A stretch of DNA of 64,000 nt, from contig DAIDKS010000035.1 of NCBI GenBank assembly GCA_027449885.1, positions 1-64,000 on the forward strand, given 5' to 3'. Shown here one piece after another: positions 1-10,252 of this stretch (position 1 is the stretch's first letter; every line of letters begins with the position of its first letter). Under the pieces are notes generated by a model, which saw nothing but the letters and a program-made list of their open reading frames with translations, ran no database searches and was not told the origin of the DNA. This DNA is from Acidimicrobiaceae bacterium. Its GTDB lineage: Bacteria > Actinomycetota > Acidimicrobiia > Acidimicrobiales > RAAP-2. A program made the translations under genes and the position numbers.

Positions 1-29
1 CACCGACCGACGGCCCCGCGAGGCACTGT

Positions 30-35
30 TAGCCT
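30..35 (+). promoter_or_regulatory. -10 element of a leaderless promoter
   Basis: TAGCCT lies 8 nt before the ATG at 44, with no Shine-Dalgarno sequence between. Transcription would start at or within a base or two of the start codon. The same layout recurs through the window. Confidence 0.5.
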
Positions 36-43
36 CAGCCTCG

Positions 44-1078
44 ATGACGCACGTGGCCGGAATCGACGACGAGGTCCTGACGCGCTGGCTCGCCGACCAC
101 GTGGGCCTGCGCCCCCCGATCGACGCGACGCTGATCGCGGGAGGGCGGTCGAACCTGACCTATCGCATCGTCGACGCCGCGGGCCGAACGGTCGCCCTGC
201 GCCGTCCGCCGGTGCATCACGTGCTACCCACGGCCCACGACATGGTGCGCGAGCACACGATCCTGACCGCCCTCGCCCCCCAGGGTGTGCCGGTGGCCAC
301 GCCGCTCGCGCTCTGCACCGACGCCTCGGTCGCCGAGCACCCGTTCTACGTGATGGACTTCGTCGAGGGGGCGATCCTGCGCGACCGCGCCCAGGCGGAG
401 GCGACCTTCCCCCTCGACGTCCGGGCCCGCATCGGCGACCACCTGGCCGAGACGCTCGCCCACCTCCACGCGGTCGATCTCGAGCGCTCCGGGCTGAGTG
501 GCCTCGCGCGACACGACGGCTACATCGAGCGCCAGCTCCGACGCTGGCGAACCCAGTACGAGCAGACGTACATCGATGAGGGTCCCGACCCGAGCGGTGT
601 CCTCGCCGTCGCCGACACCCTCGCTCGCGCCATCCCCACCCAGCAGCGCACCACGGTGGTGCACGGCGACTACCGGCTCGACAACGTGATCCTCGACGAC
701 GACGGACGGGTACGCGCCATCCTCGACTGGGAGATCTGCACCCTCGGAGACCCTCTCGGAGATCTCGGTATGCTCCTCGTCTACTGGGCCGAGCCCACCG
801 ATCCGATGGCCTCGCTCCTCGGAGCCGCGCCGTCGACGGCGCCGGGTTTCGCGTCGCGGGCCGACGTCCTGGCCGCCTACGCGGCGCGCACCGATCTCGA
901 CTTGAGCGCCATCGCCTACTATCAAGCCTTCGGCTATTGGAAGCTGGCCTGCATCCTTCAGGGCATCTACGCGCGCTATCGCGCCGGTGCGACCGCGGGG
1001 GATCGGGGCAGCGTGGACGAGTTCCCCGCATTCGTCGCCCTCCTGGCGAGTCTCGCGGCCACGACTCTGGAGCAGTGA
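44..1078 (+). CDS. Small-molecule kinase, aminoglycoside-phosphotransferase fold
   Basis: A 344-aa protein with the kinase-like APH fold. Seen: the N-lobe loop GGRSNLTY (33-40), the catalytic loop HGDYRLDN (207-214; D209 the likely base, N214 a metal ligand) and the metal-binding DWE (228-230). Actinobacterial relatives usually sit beside acyl-CoA dehydrogenases and resemble the kinase domain of ACAD10/11. No acyl-CoA dehydrogenase is present here and the substrate cannot be read from sequence. Nothing implies antibiotic resistance. The ATG follows a -10 hexamer directly. The stop shares one base with the next start (TGATG), so the two genes are probably translated together. Confidence 0.85.
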   Translation: MTHVAGIDDEVLTRWLADHVGLRPPIDATLIAGGRSNLTYRIVDAAGRTVALRRPPVHHVLPTAHDMVREHTILTALAPQGVPVATPLALCTDASVAEHPFYVMDFVEGAILRDRAQAEATFPLDVRARIGDHLAETLAHLHAVDLERSGLSGLARHDGYIERQLRRWRTQYEQTYIDEGPDPSGVLAVADTLARAIPTQQRTTVVHGDYRLDNVILDDDGRVRAILDWEICTLGDPLGDLGMLLVYWAEPTDPMASLLGAAPSTAPGFASRADVLAAYAARTDLDLSAIAYYQAFGYWKLACILQGIYARYRAGATAGDRGSVDEFPAFVALLASLAATTLEQ

Positions 1079-1953
1079 TGGACCACGACTACGAGCGCAT
1101 CATCTACCTGGCGGAGCCCCCCCTCTCCGAGCCCGTACTGGTCGTCGCCCTCGAGGGATGGATCGACGCCGGCGTCGGGGCGGGAACGGCGATGTCGACC
1201 CTGCTCGGCGAGTGCGAGACCGAACTCCTCGCCACCTTCGACACCGAGTACTTCATCGACCAGCGAGCGCGTCGCCCGATGGCCCACATCATCGACGGGG
1301 TGACGACCGAACTCACGTGGCCCGAGATCCAACTTCGCGTCGGCCACGATGGCGACGGCGCCGACCTGCTCTTCCTGGTCGGCCCCGAGCCCGATCTTCA
1401 CTGGAGCGACTTCGTCGAGACCGTGACCGACGCGGCGGCTCGGTTCGACGTCCGCCTCGTCGTGGGACTCGGGGCCTTCCCGGCTCCTACACCCCACACG
1501 CGTCCGATCCGCGTCATCGGGACCGCGCCACAGGCGAGTGCTCACCTCCTGCCCACGGTGGGCACGATGCCCGGTGAGATCGAGGTCCCCGCCGGCGTGA
1601 TGGGCGCCCTCGAACTCGGCTTCGCCGACGTCGACGTCGACGTCGTCACGATCTGGGCGCGCGTACCCCACTACGTCGCCTCGATGTCCTACCCCCTCGC
1701 GGCGGCGGCCCTGATCGACGGCCTCGCCCGCGTCGCGGGTCTGACCCTCGACGCGGGATCCCTCCGCGAGTCCGCGGAGGATGCGCGGAGCCGGATCGAC
1801 GCCCTGATCGAGAACAATCCCGAGCACCGGCTCATGGTGGAGCAGTTGGAGTCGGTGGTCGACCCCGAGGAGGAGCCGATCGCCGAGGAGCTCCCGAGCG
1901 CCGAGGAGTTGGCGGCCGAACTGGAGCGATTCCTGCGCGGCGAGGACTCCTAG
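1078..1953 (+). CDS. PAC2-family protein
   Basis: A 291-aa member of the PAC2 family, named after eukaryotic proteasome-assembly chaperone 2. Seen: the N-terminal VLVVALEGWIDAG strand-loop, typical of actinobacterial PAC2 proteins, a Rossmann-like middle with LVVGLGAFPAPTPHTRP, and an acidic C-terminal tail rich in Glu (from about residue 260). Its role in bacteria is unknown. ATG 1078 is preferred over in-frame starts further upstream because it overlaps the previous stop by one base, and homology begins right after it. It converges on the YgjP-like gene with a 4-bp overlap. Confidence 0.85.
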   Translation: MDHDYERIIYLAEPPLSEPVLVVALEGWIDAGVGAGTAMSTLLGECETELLATFDTEYFIDQRARRPMAHIIDGVTTELTWPEIQLRVGHDGDGADLLFLVGPEPDLHWSDFVETVTDAAARFDVRLVVGLGAFPAPTPHTRPIRVIGTAPQASAHLLPTVGTMPGEIEVPAGVMGALELGFADVDVDVVTIWARVPHYVASMSYPLAAAALIDGLARVAGLTLDAGSLRESAEDARSRIDALIENNPEHRLMVEQLESVVDPEEEPIAEELPSAEELAAELERFLRGEDS

Positions 1954-2525
1954 TCGAACCCGGCACCGGACTCGCTCGCGAGTCCGAGCCCGAGTGCGTA
2001 TCCCTCGAGGTAGACCTCGGCGTCGCGCTGGCGAGGGAAACGGTTGGCGATGCGGTGGAAGGCCGGCGAGTGATCGGCCTCGATCAGGTGCGCCAGCTCG
2101 TGGACGAGGACGGCGTCGATGACCCACGCCGGGCACTGTCGCAGGCGGGTCGAGACGCGGATCTCGCGAGTGTCGGGAGAGCACGACGCCCAGCGGGTCG
2201 TCTGCGATCCGGTCCAGCGCACCGACGCCGGCGACACGCCATCCGTGTACTGCGCGGCGAGCTCCCGACACCGGTCTTCGAGGGCGCCGTCGCCGGCCGC
2301 GTGCTGGGGCCTCTGGGCGAGTAGCCGGGCGACGAGCTCATCGACGAAGGCCCGCCGCTCTCGACCCCGCAGGCGGGCCGGAACCTGCACGACGATGCGA
2401 CTCCCCGACCAGTGCGCCGAGCCCGTCTTGGTTCGCCGCGTCGACGCCCGGATCTCCACCTCGGGACGATCGAACCTCGGGGGCTCGACCTCCACCACGG
2501 GCGTCCGGGGCGCGACCCGGCTCAT
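1950..2525 (-). CDS. YgjP-like (DUF45) metallopeptidase
   Basis: A 191-aa predicted zinc peptidase of the YgjP/DUF45 family. Seen: HELAH at 142-146 (two zinc ligands and the catalytic Glu) with a third candidate ligand H152 in [11 protein letters not shown]. The preceding [19 protein letters not shown] stretch (111-129) is the conserved strand region before the motif. The substrate is unknown. Its ATG overlaps the leuS stop as ATGA (2522-2525), so it is likely translated from the leuS message. No signal peptide is seen, so it is probably cytoplasmic. Confidence 0.85.
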   Translation of the reverse strand: MSRVAPRTPVVEVEPPRFDRPEVEIRASTRRTKTGSAHWSGSRIVVQVPARLRGRERRAFVDELVARLLAQRPQHAAGDGALEDRCRELAAQYTDGVSPASVRWTGSQTTRWASCSPDTREIRVSTRLRQCPAWVIDAVLVHELAHLIEADHSPAFHRIANRFPRQRDAEVYLEGYALGLGLASESGAGFD

Positions 2526-4990
2526 CCGACGATGACGTTGACCAGTCGCGGCGGCACCGCGACCACCCGCCGAGGCTCGCCGTCGCCCAGGCGCTCACGC
2601 ACCTCGGGCTGGGCCAACGCCACCTCCCGGGCAGCCTCCTCGGACACGTCACGCGACACCTCCACGCGCGCCCGAACCTTGCCATTCACCTGGATCACCA
2701 TGGTGACCGTGTCCTCAACGAGGAGGGACGGATCGGCGACGGGCCAGCTCTGCTCGTGCACCGAGGCGACGTCCGGGTGGCGACGCTCCCACAGTTCCGC
2801 GGTGAGGTGCGGTGCCATGGGCGCCAACAGGAGCAGCAACCCGTCCAGGGCCTCGTCGAACGTCGCCGCGTGAGCGCCGTCGTCGTCGTGGGCCCAGCGC
2901 GAGAGGGTGTTGAGAAACTCCATGAGGGCGGCGACCGCCGTGTTGTAGCTCCAGCGTTCGATGTCGCCGGTCACCTTGTCGATGGTCCGGTGCAGGGCCC
3001 GGCGCACCGCGAGGTCGCCGGGACGCTCCTCGTCGCGCCGGACGAGGTCGTCGCGGACGGCGAGGCGATAGACGCGGTCCAGGAATCGGGCGCAACCCTC
3101 GATGAGCTCCTCGGTCTGCTCCGTCCAGTCGACGTCGTCCGCCGGCGGGCCGACGAAGAGGTGGAAGAGGCGAAGTCCATCGGCCCCGACCGTGTCGAAG
3201 TACTTCTCCGGAGCGATCAGGTTGCCCTTCGACTTCGACATCTTCGAGCCGCCCAGGCGAATCATCCCCTGGGTGAAGAGTCGGGAGAAGGGCTCCCGCG
3301 GGAGTCCGGGCGCCAGCCCGATGTCGACGAGGGCCTTCAGGTAGAAGCGCGCGTAGAGCAGGTGCAGGATCGCATGCTCGATCCCCCCGATGTACTGATC
3401 GACGGGCATCCACTGGGCGGCCGCCTCCGGGTCGAAGGGGCGATCCGTCGAGAAGGGGTCGGTGAAGCGCAGGAAGTACCACGAGGAGTCGGTGAAGGTG
3501 TCCATCGTGTCGGCCTCGCGGCGCGCCGGCCCCCCGCACTGGGGGCACGTGGTGTCGCGGAAGGCCGCGTGGGTGGCGAGCGGCGACTGGCCGGTGCGGT
3601 CCATCACCACGTCGTCCGGGGCGAGAACCGGGAGCTCCGACTCCGGGACGGGGACGACGCCGCACGCGTCGCAGTAGACCATCGGGATCGGACAGCCCCA
3701 GAAGCGCTGCCGCGAGACGAGCCAGTCGCGCAGTCGGTAGTTCACGGTGGCGACGCCGCCGGCGCGCTCGACGAGGTAGTCGCGCGCGGCGACCTTGGCC
3801 GCGGCGACGTCGAGCCCGTCGAGGAAGCCGGAGTTGATGTGCCGCCCGTCGCCGGCGTAGGCGCCGCCGGCGAATCCCTCGGGTCGAGCGACGGTCGCCA
3901 CCACGGGGAGTCCGTAGGCCTCGGCGAAGGCGAAGTCGCGCTCGTCCTCACCGGGCACGGCCATGATCGCCCCCGTGCCGTACGTGCCGAGGACGTAGTC
4001 GGCCACGTAGACCGGCACCGGTTGACCGGTGAAGGGGTTCAGCACGTGGCTCCCCGTGTAGGCACCCCGCTTGGCGAGCGTCGGTCCGGCCGCGCTCGCG
4101 GTGCGCTCCACCTCGGAGGCCGCACTCGCCCGACGAACGAGTTCCTCGACCTCCGCTCGCTGCTCGTCCGTCGTCAGCTCCGCGAGGAGCGGGTGCTCCG
4201 GCGCGACCACGGCGTAGGTGATGCCGAAGCCGGTGTCGGGCCGCGTCGTGAAGACTCGCAGCCCGCGCGAGGGGTCCGTGGCGAGGGGCAGGTCGAACTC
4301 GACCCCTTCGGACCGGCCGATCCAGTTGCGCTGCATCGTCTTCACCCGCTCGGGCCACTCGAGTCCGTCCAGGTCGTGGAGCAGCTCCTCCGCGTAGCGG
4401 GTGATCCGGAAGAACCACTGCTCCAGGTTCCGTCGCTCGACGAGATCACCCGAACGCTCGCACGTGCCGTCGGCGAGGACCTGCTCGTTGGCGAGCACCG
4501 TGCCACACCCGGGACACCAGTTGACGGGCGCCTCCGCGCGATACGCGAGCCCGGCCCGGTAGAAGGCGAGGAAGATCTGCTGGGAGAAGCGAATGTAGGT
4601 GGGATCGTGGCTGTAGACGAGCCGCCGCCAGTCGTAGACGGCCCCCAGGCGCTCCACCGATCGGCGCAGTTCCGCCATGCGGGCGTCGGTGAACACTCGC
4701 GGGTGGCTCCCCGCCTTGATCGCCGCGTTCTCGGCGGGTAGGCCGAAGGAGTCGAACCCGAACGGCGAGAGCACGGCCTTGCCCCGCATCGTCTGGTAGC
4801 GAACGATGAGGTCGCCGAAGGTGTAGTTGCGCATGTGACCCTGGTGCGCCGCGCCCGACGGATACGGGTACATGCACAGCGCGTAGTAGCGCTCTCGGGC
4901 GTCGTCGTTGTCGACCTCGTAGGTTCCGTCCGAACGCCAGCGATCCTGCCACTTCAGCTCGAGTTCGGAGACGTCAAAGGGCCGGGCCAT
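2522..4990 (-). CDS. leuS: Leucyl-tRNA synthetase
   Basis: Class Ia aminoacyl-tRNA synthetase that charges tRNA-Leu in the cytoplasm; 822 aa, the usual bacterial length. Seen: YPYPSG (41-46) followed by the HIGH-type signature HQGH (49-52); a CP1 editing domain with FTTRPDT; zinc-knuckle-like CPGC and CPQC; KMSKS at 583-587; and an anticodon-binding and C-terminal domain ending near [14 protein letters not shown]. In the editing motif the residue after FTTRPDT is Gly where many bacteria have Leu. It has its own leaderless promoter and is translationally coupled to the downstream peptidase gene. Confidence 0.98.
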   Translation of the reverse strand: MARPFDVSELELKWQDRWRSDGTYEVDNDDARERYYALCMYPYPSGAAHQGHMRNYTFGDLIVRYQTMRGKAVLSPFGFDSFGLPAENAAIKAGSHPRVFTDARMAELRRSVERLGAVYDWRRLVYSHDPTYIRFSQQIFLAFYRAGLAYRAEAPVNWCPGCGTVLANEQVLADGTCERSGDLVERRNLEQWFFRITRYAEELLHDLDGLEWPERVKTMQRNWIGRSEGVEFDLPLATDPSRGLRVFTTRPDTGFGITYAVVAPEHPLLAELTTDEQRAEVEELVRRASAASEVERTASAAGPTLAKRGAYTGSHVLNPFTGQPVPVYVADYVLGTYGTGAIMAVPGEDERDFAFAEAYGLPVVATVARPEGFAGGAYAGDGRHINSGFLDGLDVAAAKVAARDYLVERAGGVATVNYRLRDWLVSRQRFWGCPIPMVYCDACGVVPVPESELPVLAPDDVVMDRTGQSPLATHAAFRDTTCPQCGGPARREADTMDTFTDSSWYFLRFTDPFSTDRPFDPEAAAQWMPVDQYIGGIEHAILHLLYARFYLKALVDIGLAPGLPREPFSRLFTQGMIRLGGSKMSKSKGNLIAPEKYFDTVGADGLRLFHLFVGPPADDVDWTEQTEELIEGCARFLDRVYRLAVRDDLVRRDEERPGDLAVRRALHRTIDKVTGDIERWSYNTAVAALMEFLNTLSRWAHDDDGAHAATFDEALDGLLLLLAPMAPHLTAELWERRHPDVASVHEQSWPVADPSLLVEDTVTMVIQVNGKVRARVEVSRDVSEEAAREVALAQPEVRERLGDGEPRRVVAVPPRLVNVIVG

Positions 4991-4996
4991 CCCGAC

Positions 4997-5002
4997 ATTC
5001 TA
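4997..5002 (-). promoter_or_regulatory. -10 element for leuS, leaderless
   Basis: On the minus strand TAGAAT is followed by six bases and then the leuS ATG. No ribosome-binding site fits in between. It is divergent from the hydrolase promoter only 15 bp away. Confidence 0.5.
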
Positions 5003-5016
5003 CGAAGGGAAGGACC

Positions 5017-5022
5017 TAGCCT
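5017..5022 (+). promoter_or_regulatory. -10 element for the alpha/beta hydrolase, leaderless
   Basis: TAGCCT lies six bases before the GTG at 5029, with no Shine-Dalgarno sequence. Confidence 0.5.
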
Positions 5023-5028
5023 CGGGGT

Positions 5029-5742
5029 GTGACGACGCCCCCCGACTCCACGGTCGTCCTCGTTCACGGGGCCTTCTGCGGCTCCTGGACCTGGCGCGAC
5101 CTCACCCCCGAGCTCGACGCGCGCGGCGCGCGGTGGATCGCCCCCGACCTGCCGAGCACGTCGGGCGACCCCGAGGTCACCCTCGAGGACGACGCCGCGT
5201 CCGTACTGGGCGCGGTGAAGGCTGCCGAGCCCACGGGCCGCGTGATCCTGGTCGGTCACAGCTACGGGGGCGCGGTGATCGCGGAAGCCGCCGCCCGAAT
5301 CCCCCGGTTGGCGGCGCTGGTCTTCCTCGCCGCCCTCGTCCCCGAGGTCGGCGAGAGCCCCAGCGACGCCGCGAGAGTGGTGAAGGTGAGGACCCTGCTC
5401 GACGAGGCCATGTCGGTCGATGACGGTCTCATCCGGCTGGATCCCGCGCGGGCCGGCGAGGCGCTGATGGGTGACTGCGACGCCGACGCGACCGACTGGG
5501 TCACGGCTCGCCTTCGTCCGCAGTCGTTGCGCAGCTTTCGCTCGCCGCGCGTCGCGACCAATCCCGCGGTGCTACGGCGCTACGTCCGTTGCCGCGACGA
5601 CCACGCCATCGACCCCGCCGTGCAGACGTTGCTCGCCGCACGCTGTGACGAGGTCGTCGACCTGGCGAGCGCCCACTCACCCCAGTTCTCGATGCCACGC
5701 GCCTGCGTCGACGCGATCCTCGGAACGGCGGATCACCGGTAG
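5029..5742 (+). CDS. Alpha/beta hydrolase
   Basis: A 237-aa single-domain alpha/beta hydrolase, probably an esterase-type enzyme of the cytoplasm. Seen: the oxyanion-loop VLVHGAFCGSWTW (10-22), the nucleophile elbow GHSYGG with S78, and a C-terminal AHSPQFS with H216 as candidate catalytic His. The layout matches the small plant methylesterase/salicylate-esterase-like group found in many bacteria, but the substrate cannot be inferred. GTG is the only start that keeps the N-terminal strand and follows a -10 hexamer. It stands alone between leuS and a convergent DUF779 gene. Confidence 0.85.
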   Translation: MTTPPDSTVVLVHGAFCGSWTWRDLTPELDARGARWIAPDLPSTSGDPEVTLEDDAASVLGAVKAAEPTGRVILVGHSYGGAVIAEAAARIPRLAALVFLAALVPEVGESPSDAARVVKVRTLLDEAMSVDDGLIRLDPARAGEALMGDCDADATDWVTARLRPQSLRSFRSPRVATNPAVLRRYVRCRDDHAIDPAVQTLLAARCDEVVDLASAHSPQFSMPRACVDAILGTADHR

Positions 5743-5796
5743 CCGGCGGTCCGGAGGGAGCGATCGCCCGGCGGCGGCGTCGCGATGGAGGACGAA

Positions 5797-6186
5797 CTAG
5801 GCGCTGTGGTGGTCGCCGACCTCGACGGGGCCGAGCGCGGCGATCTCCTCGTCGGTGAAGACCGTCGAGCGGATGAGGAAACGCACTCCCTCGGGAGCCT
5901 CGAGCGAGAAGCCCCCGCCCCGACCGGCCACGACGTCGACGAGCAGGTGGGTGTGAGACCAGTACTCGAATTGGTCGGCGCCCATGTAGAAGGGCGTGCC
6001 GGCGACCTCGCCGAGGTAGACGTCGCGCTGGCCGATGCGAAACTCCCCCCTCGGGTAGCACATGGGGCTCGAACCGTCACAGCAGCCGCCCGACTGGTGG
6101 AACAGCAGTGGTCCGTGCTGGTCCACCAGTCGGGCGACGAGTGCCGCCGCCTCGTCGGTGATGTCGACGCGACGAAGTTCGCTCAT
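5797..6186 (-). CDS. DUF779 protein, aldehyde dehydrogenase partner
   Basis: A 129-aa DUF779 protein. Seen: the Cys-rich FHQSGGCCDGSSPMC near residues 29-43 and the conserved EYWSHTHLLVDVVAGRGGGFSLE block. The family is almost always encoded next to AldB/Adh-type aldehyde dehydrogenases. Its biochemical role is unsettled, and the clustered Cys/His residues suggest metal binding. ATG 6186 is 2 bp after the dehydrogenase stop, so the two form one operon. In-frame starts further upstream lie inside the dehydrogenase gene and are not needed. Confidence 0.9.
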   Translation of the reverse strand: MSELRRVDITDEAAALVARLVDQHGPLLFHQSGGCCDGSSPMCYPRGEFRIGQRDVYLGEVAGTPFYMGADQFEYWSHTHLLVDVVAGRGGGFSLEAPEGVRFLIRSTVFTDEEIAALGPVEVGDHHSA

Positions 6187-6188
6187 GG

Positions 6189-7706
<1,518 letters not shown>

Positions 7707-7744
7707 GATCCCCCTCTTTCTTTGCTGGCGCGTGCGCCGAAACT

Positions 7745-7765
7745 CCGTTGCGCGTCTCGCAACGG
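7745..7765. promoter_or_regulatory. Inverted repeat, probable operator of the aldehyde dehydrogenase operon
   Basis: Perfect 8-bp arms CCGTTGCG (7745-7752) and CGCAACGG (7758-7765) with a 5-bp spacer, in the divergent interval between the dehydrogenase operon and the GAF-domain regulator. A dimeric DNA-binding protein, most simply the neighbouring regulator, could bind it. A smaller palindrome GGCGC/GCGCC lies nearby at about 7728-7739. Confidence 0.5.
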
Positions 7766-7884
7766 GCGCATGGTAGGAGCGCGTCGGTTGGAAAAAGGTT
7801 GGCGTCGACGACCTAGCAGCCCCATCGCGCGCGGGGTAGGGTTCCCGCGAGACGGACTTCGTCGCCGAGGTTCTGGAGGGGGAC

Positions 7885-9102
7885 GTGAATCGCGAGCTGA
7901 AGGAGCGTCGTGGCGACGCCGAGGCGCTCTGGCGTTACGCGGTGGAGTCCGGGGGCTCCACGAGCGCGGCCCCACCAGAGGTGTTCGCGTCCTGGCAGCG
8001 ATCGGTCCACTCGGTTCCCGTGGACCTCGCGCTCGCGCCGATGGTCGAGCCGGCGACCGTGGCGGCGACGTTCGACGACTCTCGACTGGGTCGAGCGAGC
8101 CGAGTCATCCGGGACGACCTGCGCGACCTCTCGGCCGACGGTGATCTCGTCGCGGCGCTGACCGACGAGACCGTGACCATCACGTGGCTCGCCGGAGGCC
8201 GACGCATGCGCCGGCACGCCGACACCGTCAACTTCTGCCTCGGGGGATGCTGGAGCGAGGAGTCCGTCGGGACGAACGCGCTCGCGCTGGCCCACCGACT
8301 CGGCCGTCCGGCGACCGTCTTCTCCGCCGAGCACTACGCCCCGATGGTCCACGACTGGGTCTGCTACTCGGCCCCGATCATCGATCCGCGGGACGGGCAC
8401 TCGCTCGGGGTGATCGACGTCTCCTCCCTGTGGAACAAGTTCAACCCCTCGCTGCTGACCATGGTCCGCGCGCTCGCGCGCAACGTCGAGTACGAGCTAG
8501 CCCGTGACCCGATCACTCCGATCGCCGGCACCCCGCTCGACACCCACGGCGAGCTGGTGCTGCGCCTGCTCGGCTCGTCGACGGTGCTGGTCGGCGGGAC
8601 GGCCGTACGCGTGAGTCCTCGGCAGGTCGAGCTCCTGGCGATCCTCGCCATGCACGACGAGGGACTGTCGCTGGACGAGTTGACGGCCCTCGTCTACGGT
8701 GACCAACCCATCAGCGCCACGACCGTGAAGGCCGAGTTGTCGCACCTGCGCCATCTCATCGGTGGCGCCATCGCGTCACGGCCCTACCGACTCACGGGAC
8801 GGGTCGACGCCGATCACGTTCGTGTGCTGCGGTCCCTGGCGAGCGGCGACCTCCGGGCCGCCCTCGACCTCTACCGAGGGTCCCTGCTGCCGGGTTCCGA
8901 GAGCCCCGAGATCACCTCGGCGCGCCACCAGATCGACGTCGCCATTCGCAACGCGGTCACCCGGTCGAGGAATCCCGAGCTGCTCTACCGATTGAGTTCG
9001 TGCTGTCCCGACGATGGCGACGTTGCCGACCTCGCGCTCGCCCTCATGGCGTCCGATGACCTGCGCCGGGGCGTCGTCGCGGGACGTCGCGTCCGCTACT
9101 GA
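7885..9102 (+). CDS. GAF-domain transcriptional regulator with C-terminal winged helix
   Basis: A 405-aa regulator. Seen: an AcoR-like GAF sensor region (about 75-205) with [10 protein letters not shown] (127-136), FSAEHY (146-151) and [15 protein letters not shown] (166-180). A winged-helix region follows (about 232-305; [12 protein letters not shown], then [11 protein letters not shown]) and an all-helical tail resembling SARP/BTAD ends. Unlike AcoR it has no AAA+ sigma-54 domain and no Fis-type HTH. Divergence from the dehydrogenase-DUF779 operon suggests it activates that operon on sensing an alcohol or aldehyde. GTG 7885 has GGAGGGGG just upstream. Confidence 0.8.
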   Translation: MNRELKERRGDAEALWRYAVESGGSTSAAPPEVFASWQRSVHSVPVDLALAPMVEPATVAATFDDSRLGRASRVIRDDLRDLSADGDLVAALTDETVTITWLAGGRRMRRHADTVNFCLGGCWSEESVGTNALALAHRLGRPATVFSAEHYAPMVHDWVCYSAPIIDPRDGHSLGVIDVSSLWNKFNPSLLTMVRALARNVEYELARDPITPIAGTPLDTHGELVLRLLGSSTVLVGGTAVRVSPRQVELLAILAMHDEGLSLDELTALVYGDQPISATTVKAELSHLRHLIGGAIASRPYRLTGRVDADHVRVLRSLASGDLRAALDLYRGSLLPGSESPEITSARHQIDVAIRNAVTRSRNPELLYRLSSCCPDDGDVADLALALMASDDLRRGVVAGRRVRY

Positions 9103-9207
9103 TCGGGAGGGTTCCGCAGCACGGCGGGAGCGCGCCGTCGACCATCGGCCGTCCATGACGGGCGGACCGTCCCACGATCACCGGTGAAGCCCGATGTCGA
9201 GCCCTGC

Positions 9208-9213
9208 TACTAT
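9208..9213 (+). promoter_or_regulatory. -10 element of the tRNA-Ala promoter
   Basis: TACTAT 12 bp before the 5' end of the tRNA is a good -10 hexamer. The matching -35 (TGAAGC, about 17 bp upstream) is weak. Confidence 0.4.
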
Positions 9214-9225
9214 CTATGGACCCTC

Positions 9226-9298
<73 letters not shown>

Positions 9299-9344
9299 CC
9301 GAAGACGCGGGCCCGGTGCAACCGGCCATCGGTCCGATTGGGCC

Positions 9345-9545
9345 ATGCGGTTCACCGTTGCCGCTACCCACGAGGCTCCGTGGTGTGTCGCACGGTGTCA
9401 CGACGTCGACGTCGTGAGCCAGGGCGAGACGGTGGAAGAAGCCGTCGAGAACTTCCGCGAGGCGTTGGGCCTCTACTTCGATGGCGAGGTCCTCCCGGAC
9501 TCGCTCGAGCCCCCTATCATCACCACCGTTCTCCTTTCGGCGTGA
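9345..9545 (+). CDS. hicB: HicB-family antitoxin, short form
   Basis: A 66-aa HicB-type antitoxin domain that would neutralise a HicA mRNA interferase. Seen: the partial RNase-H-like fold with WCVARCHDVDVVSQGET, then VEEAVENFREALGLYF. There is no C-terminal ribbon-helix-helix, as in other short HicB proteins. ATG 9345 is the first start after the tRNA. The stop overlaps a downstream GTG as GTGA, the usual hicBA coupling, but the downstream reading frame is only a stump of hicA. The antitoxin therefore looks orphaned. Confidence 0.75.
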   Translation: MRFTVAATHEAPWCVARCHDVDVVSQGETVEEAVENFREALGLYFDGEVLPDSLEPPIITTVLLSA

Positions 9546-9751
9546 GCCCCACCCTCCCGACTGTGTCGGGGCAGGACCTCATTCGAGCGCTGGCGAAGGT
9601 GGGTCTCAGCACCGTGGGCCGGCGAGCGAGGACGGCACGCGACGGTCCGGGACCGGAGCGTCCGAACGGTTCTGCGTCCTCAGTACTCGCCACACCGACT
9701 CTCGACAACGGACCCGTCGGCGGATTTCCTACACTCGACGCTAATGAGTGA
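9542..9751 (+). pseudogene. hicA toxin remnant
   Basis: Starting at the GTG that overlaps the hicB stop, the first about 25 residues (SPTLPTVSGQDLIRALAKVG) match the conserved N-terminus of HicA toxins. After that the similarity stops. The catalytic Gly-Ser-His region and the rest of the dsRBD-like fold cannot be found in any of the three forward frames before the next gene. The open frame runs on for 69 codons of low-complexity sequence and overlaps the start of the phosphoribosyltransferase gene. The toxin is presumably inactive. Confidence 0.6.
9730..9735 (+). promoter_or_regulatory. -10 element for the phosphoribosyltransferase, leaderless
   Basis: TACACT followed by 8 nt and the ATG at 9744. 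No ribosome-binding site is seen. Confidence 0.45.
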
Positions 9752-10229
9752 GCGCGAAGTATTGACCTACGACGGATTCGGACGAGCCACACGCGAGCTG
9801 GCGCAGAGGATCGCCGACGACGACTACCGACCTGACATCGTCCTCTCGATCGCGCGGGGGGGCTTCTTCCTCGGTGCCGGTCTCGGTTACGCGCTCAACG
9901 TGAAGAACGCGTTCATGATGAGTGTGGAGTTCTACACCGGCGTCGACGAGCGCCTCGCCGTGCCGGTGGTCCTGCCCCCCGTCCCCAACCGCGTCGACTT
10001 CTCGGGACTCAATGTGCTCATCGCCGACGACGTCGCCGACTCGGGCGAGACGCTCAAGTTGGTGCGCGACTTCGTCGCGGGTGAGGTCAACTCGGTTCGC
10101 TCCGCCGTCCTCTACGAGAAGTCCCGCAGCGTTATCAAGCCCGACTACTCCTGGCGCGTCACGGACAACTGGATCGACTTCCCCTGGTCCTGCGAAGGTC
10201 CCGTCGTTTCGGGCGGCATGAATCACTGA
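9744..10229 (+). CDS. Phosphoribosyltransferase domain protein, purine-type
   Basis: A 161-aa type I phosphoribosyltransferase, probably purine (xanthine/guanine) salvage. Seen: the PRPP-binding signature VLIADDVADSGETL (91-104), an early loop SIARGG (35-40), and a C-terminal VTDNWIDFPWS resembling the base-binding end of Gpt-like enzymes. It would transfer ribose 5-phosphate from PRPP to a free base in the cytoplasm. It is shorter than HGPRT of many bacteria. The exact base is not certain. Confidence 0.85.
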   Translation: MSEREVLTYDGFGRATRELAQRIADDDYRPDIVLSIARGGFFLGAGLGYALNVKNAFMMSVEFYTGVDERLAVPVVLPPVPNRVDFSGLNVLIADDVADSGETLKLVRDFVAGEVNSVRSAVLYEKSRSVIKPDYSWRVTDNWIDFPWSCEGPVVSGGMNH

Positions 10230-10252
10230 CGACGCGACCGAGCGAGCCTCGT

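Noticed and set aside
937..1077. Possible N-terminal extension of the PAC2 protein from an earlier ATG
   Set aside because: It would overlap the kinase gene by 140 bp in another frame, has Arg-rich low-complexity composition, and family homology begins at ATG 1078.
9100..9225. Possible small gene or RNA between the GAF regulator and tRNA-Ala
   Set aside because: No start with ribosome-binding site and no clear fold. The stretch is adequately explained as a tRNA promoter region.
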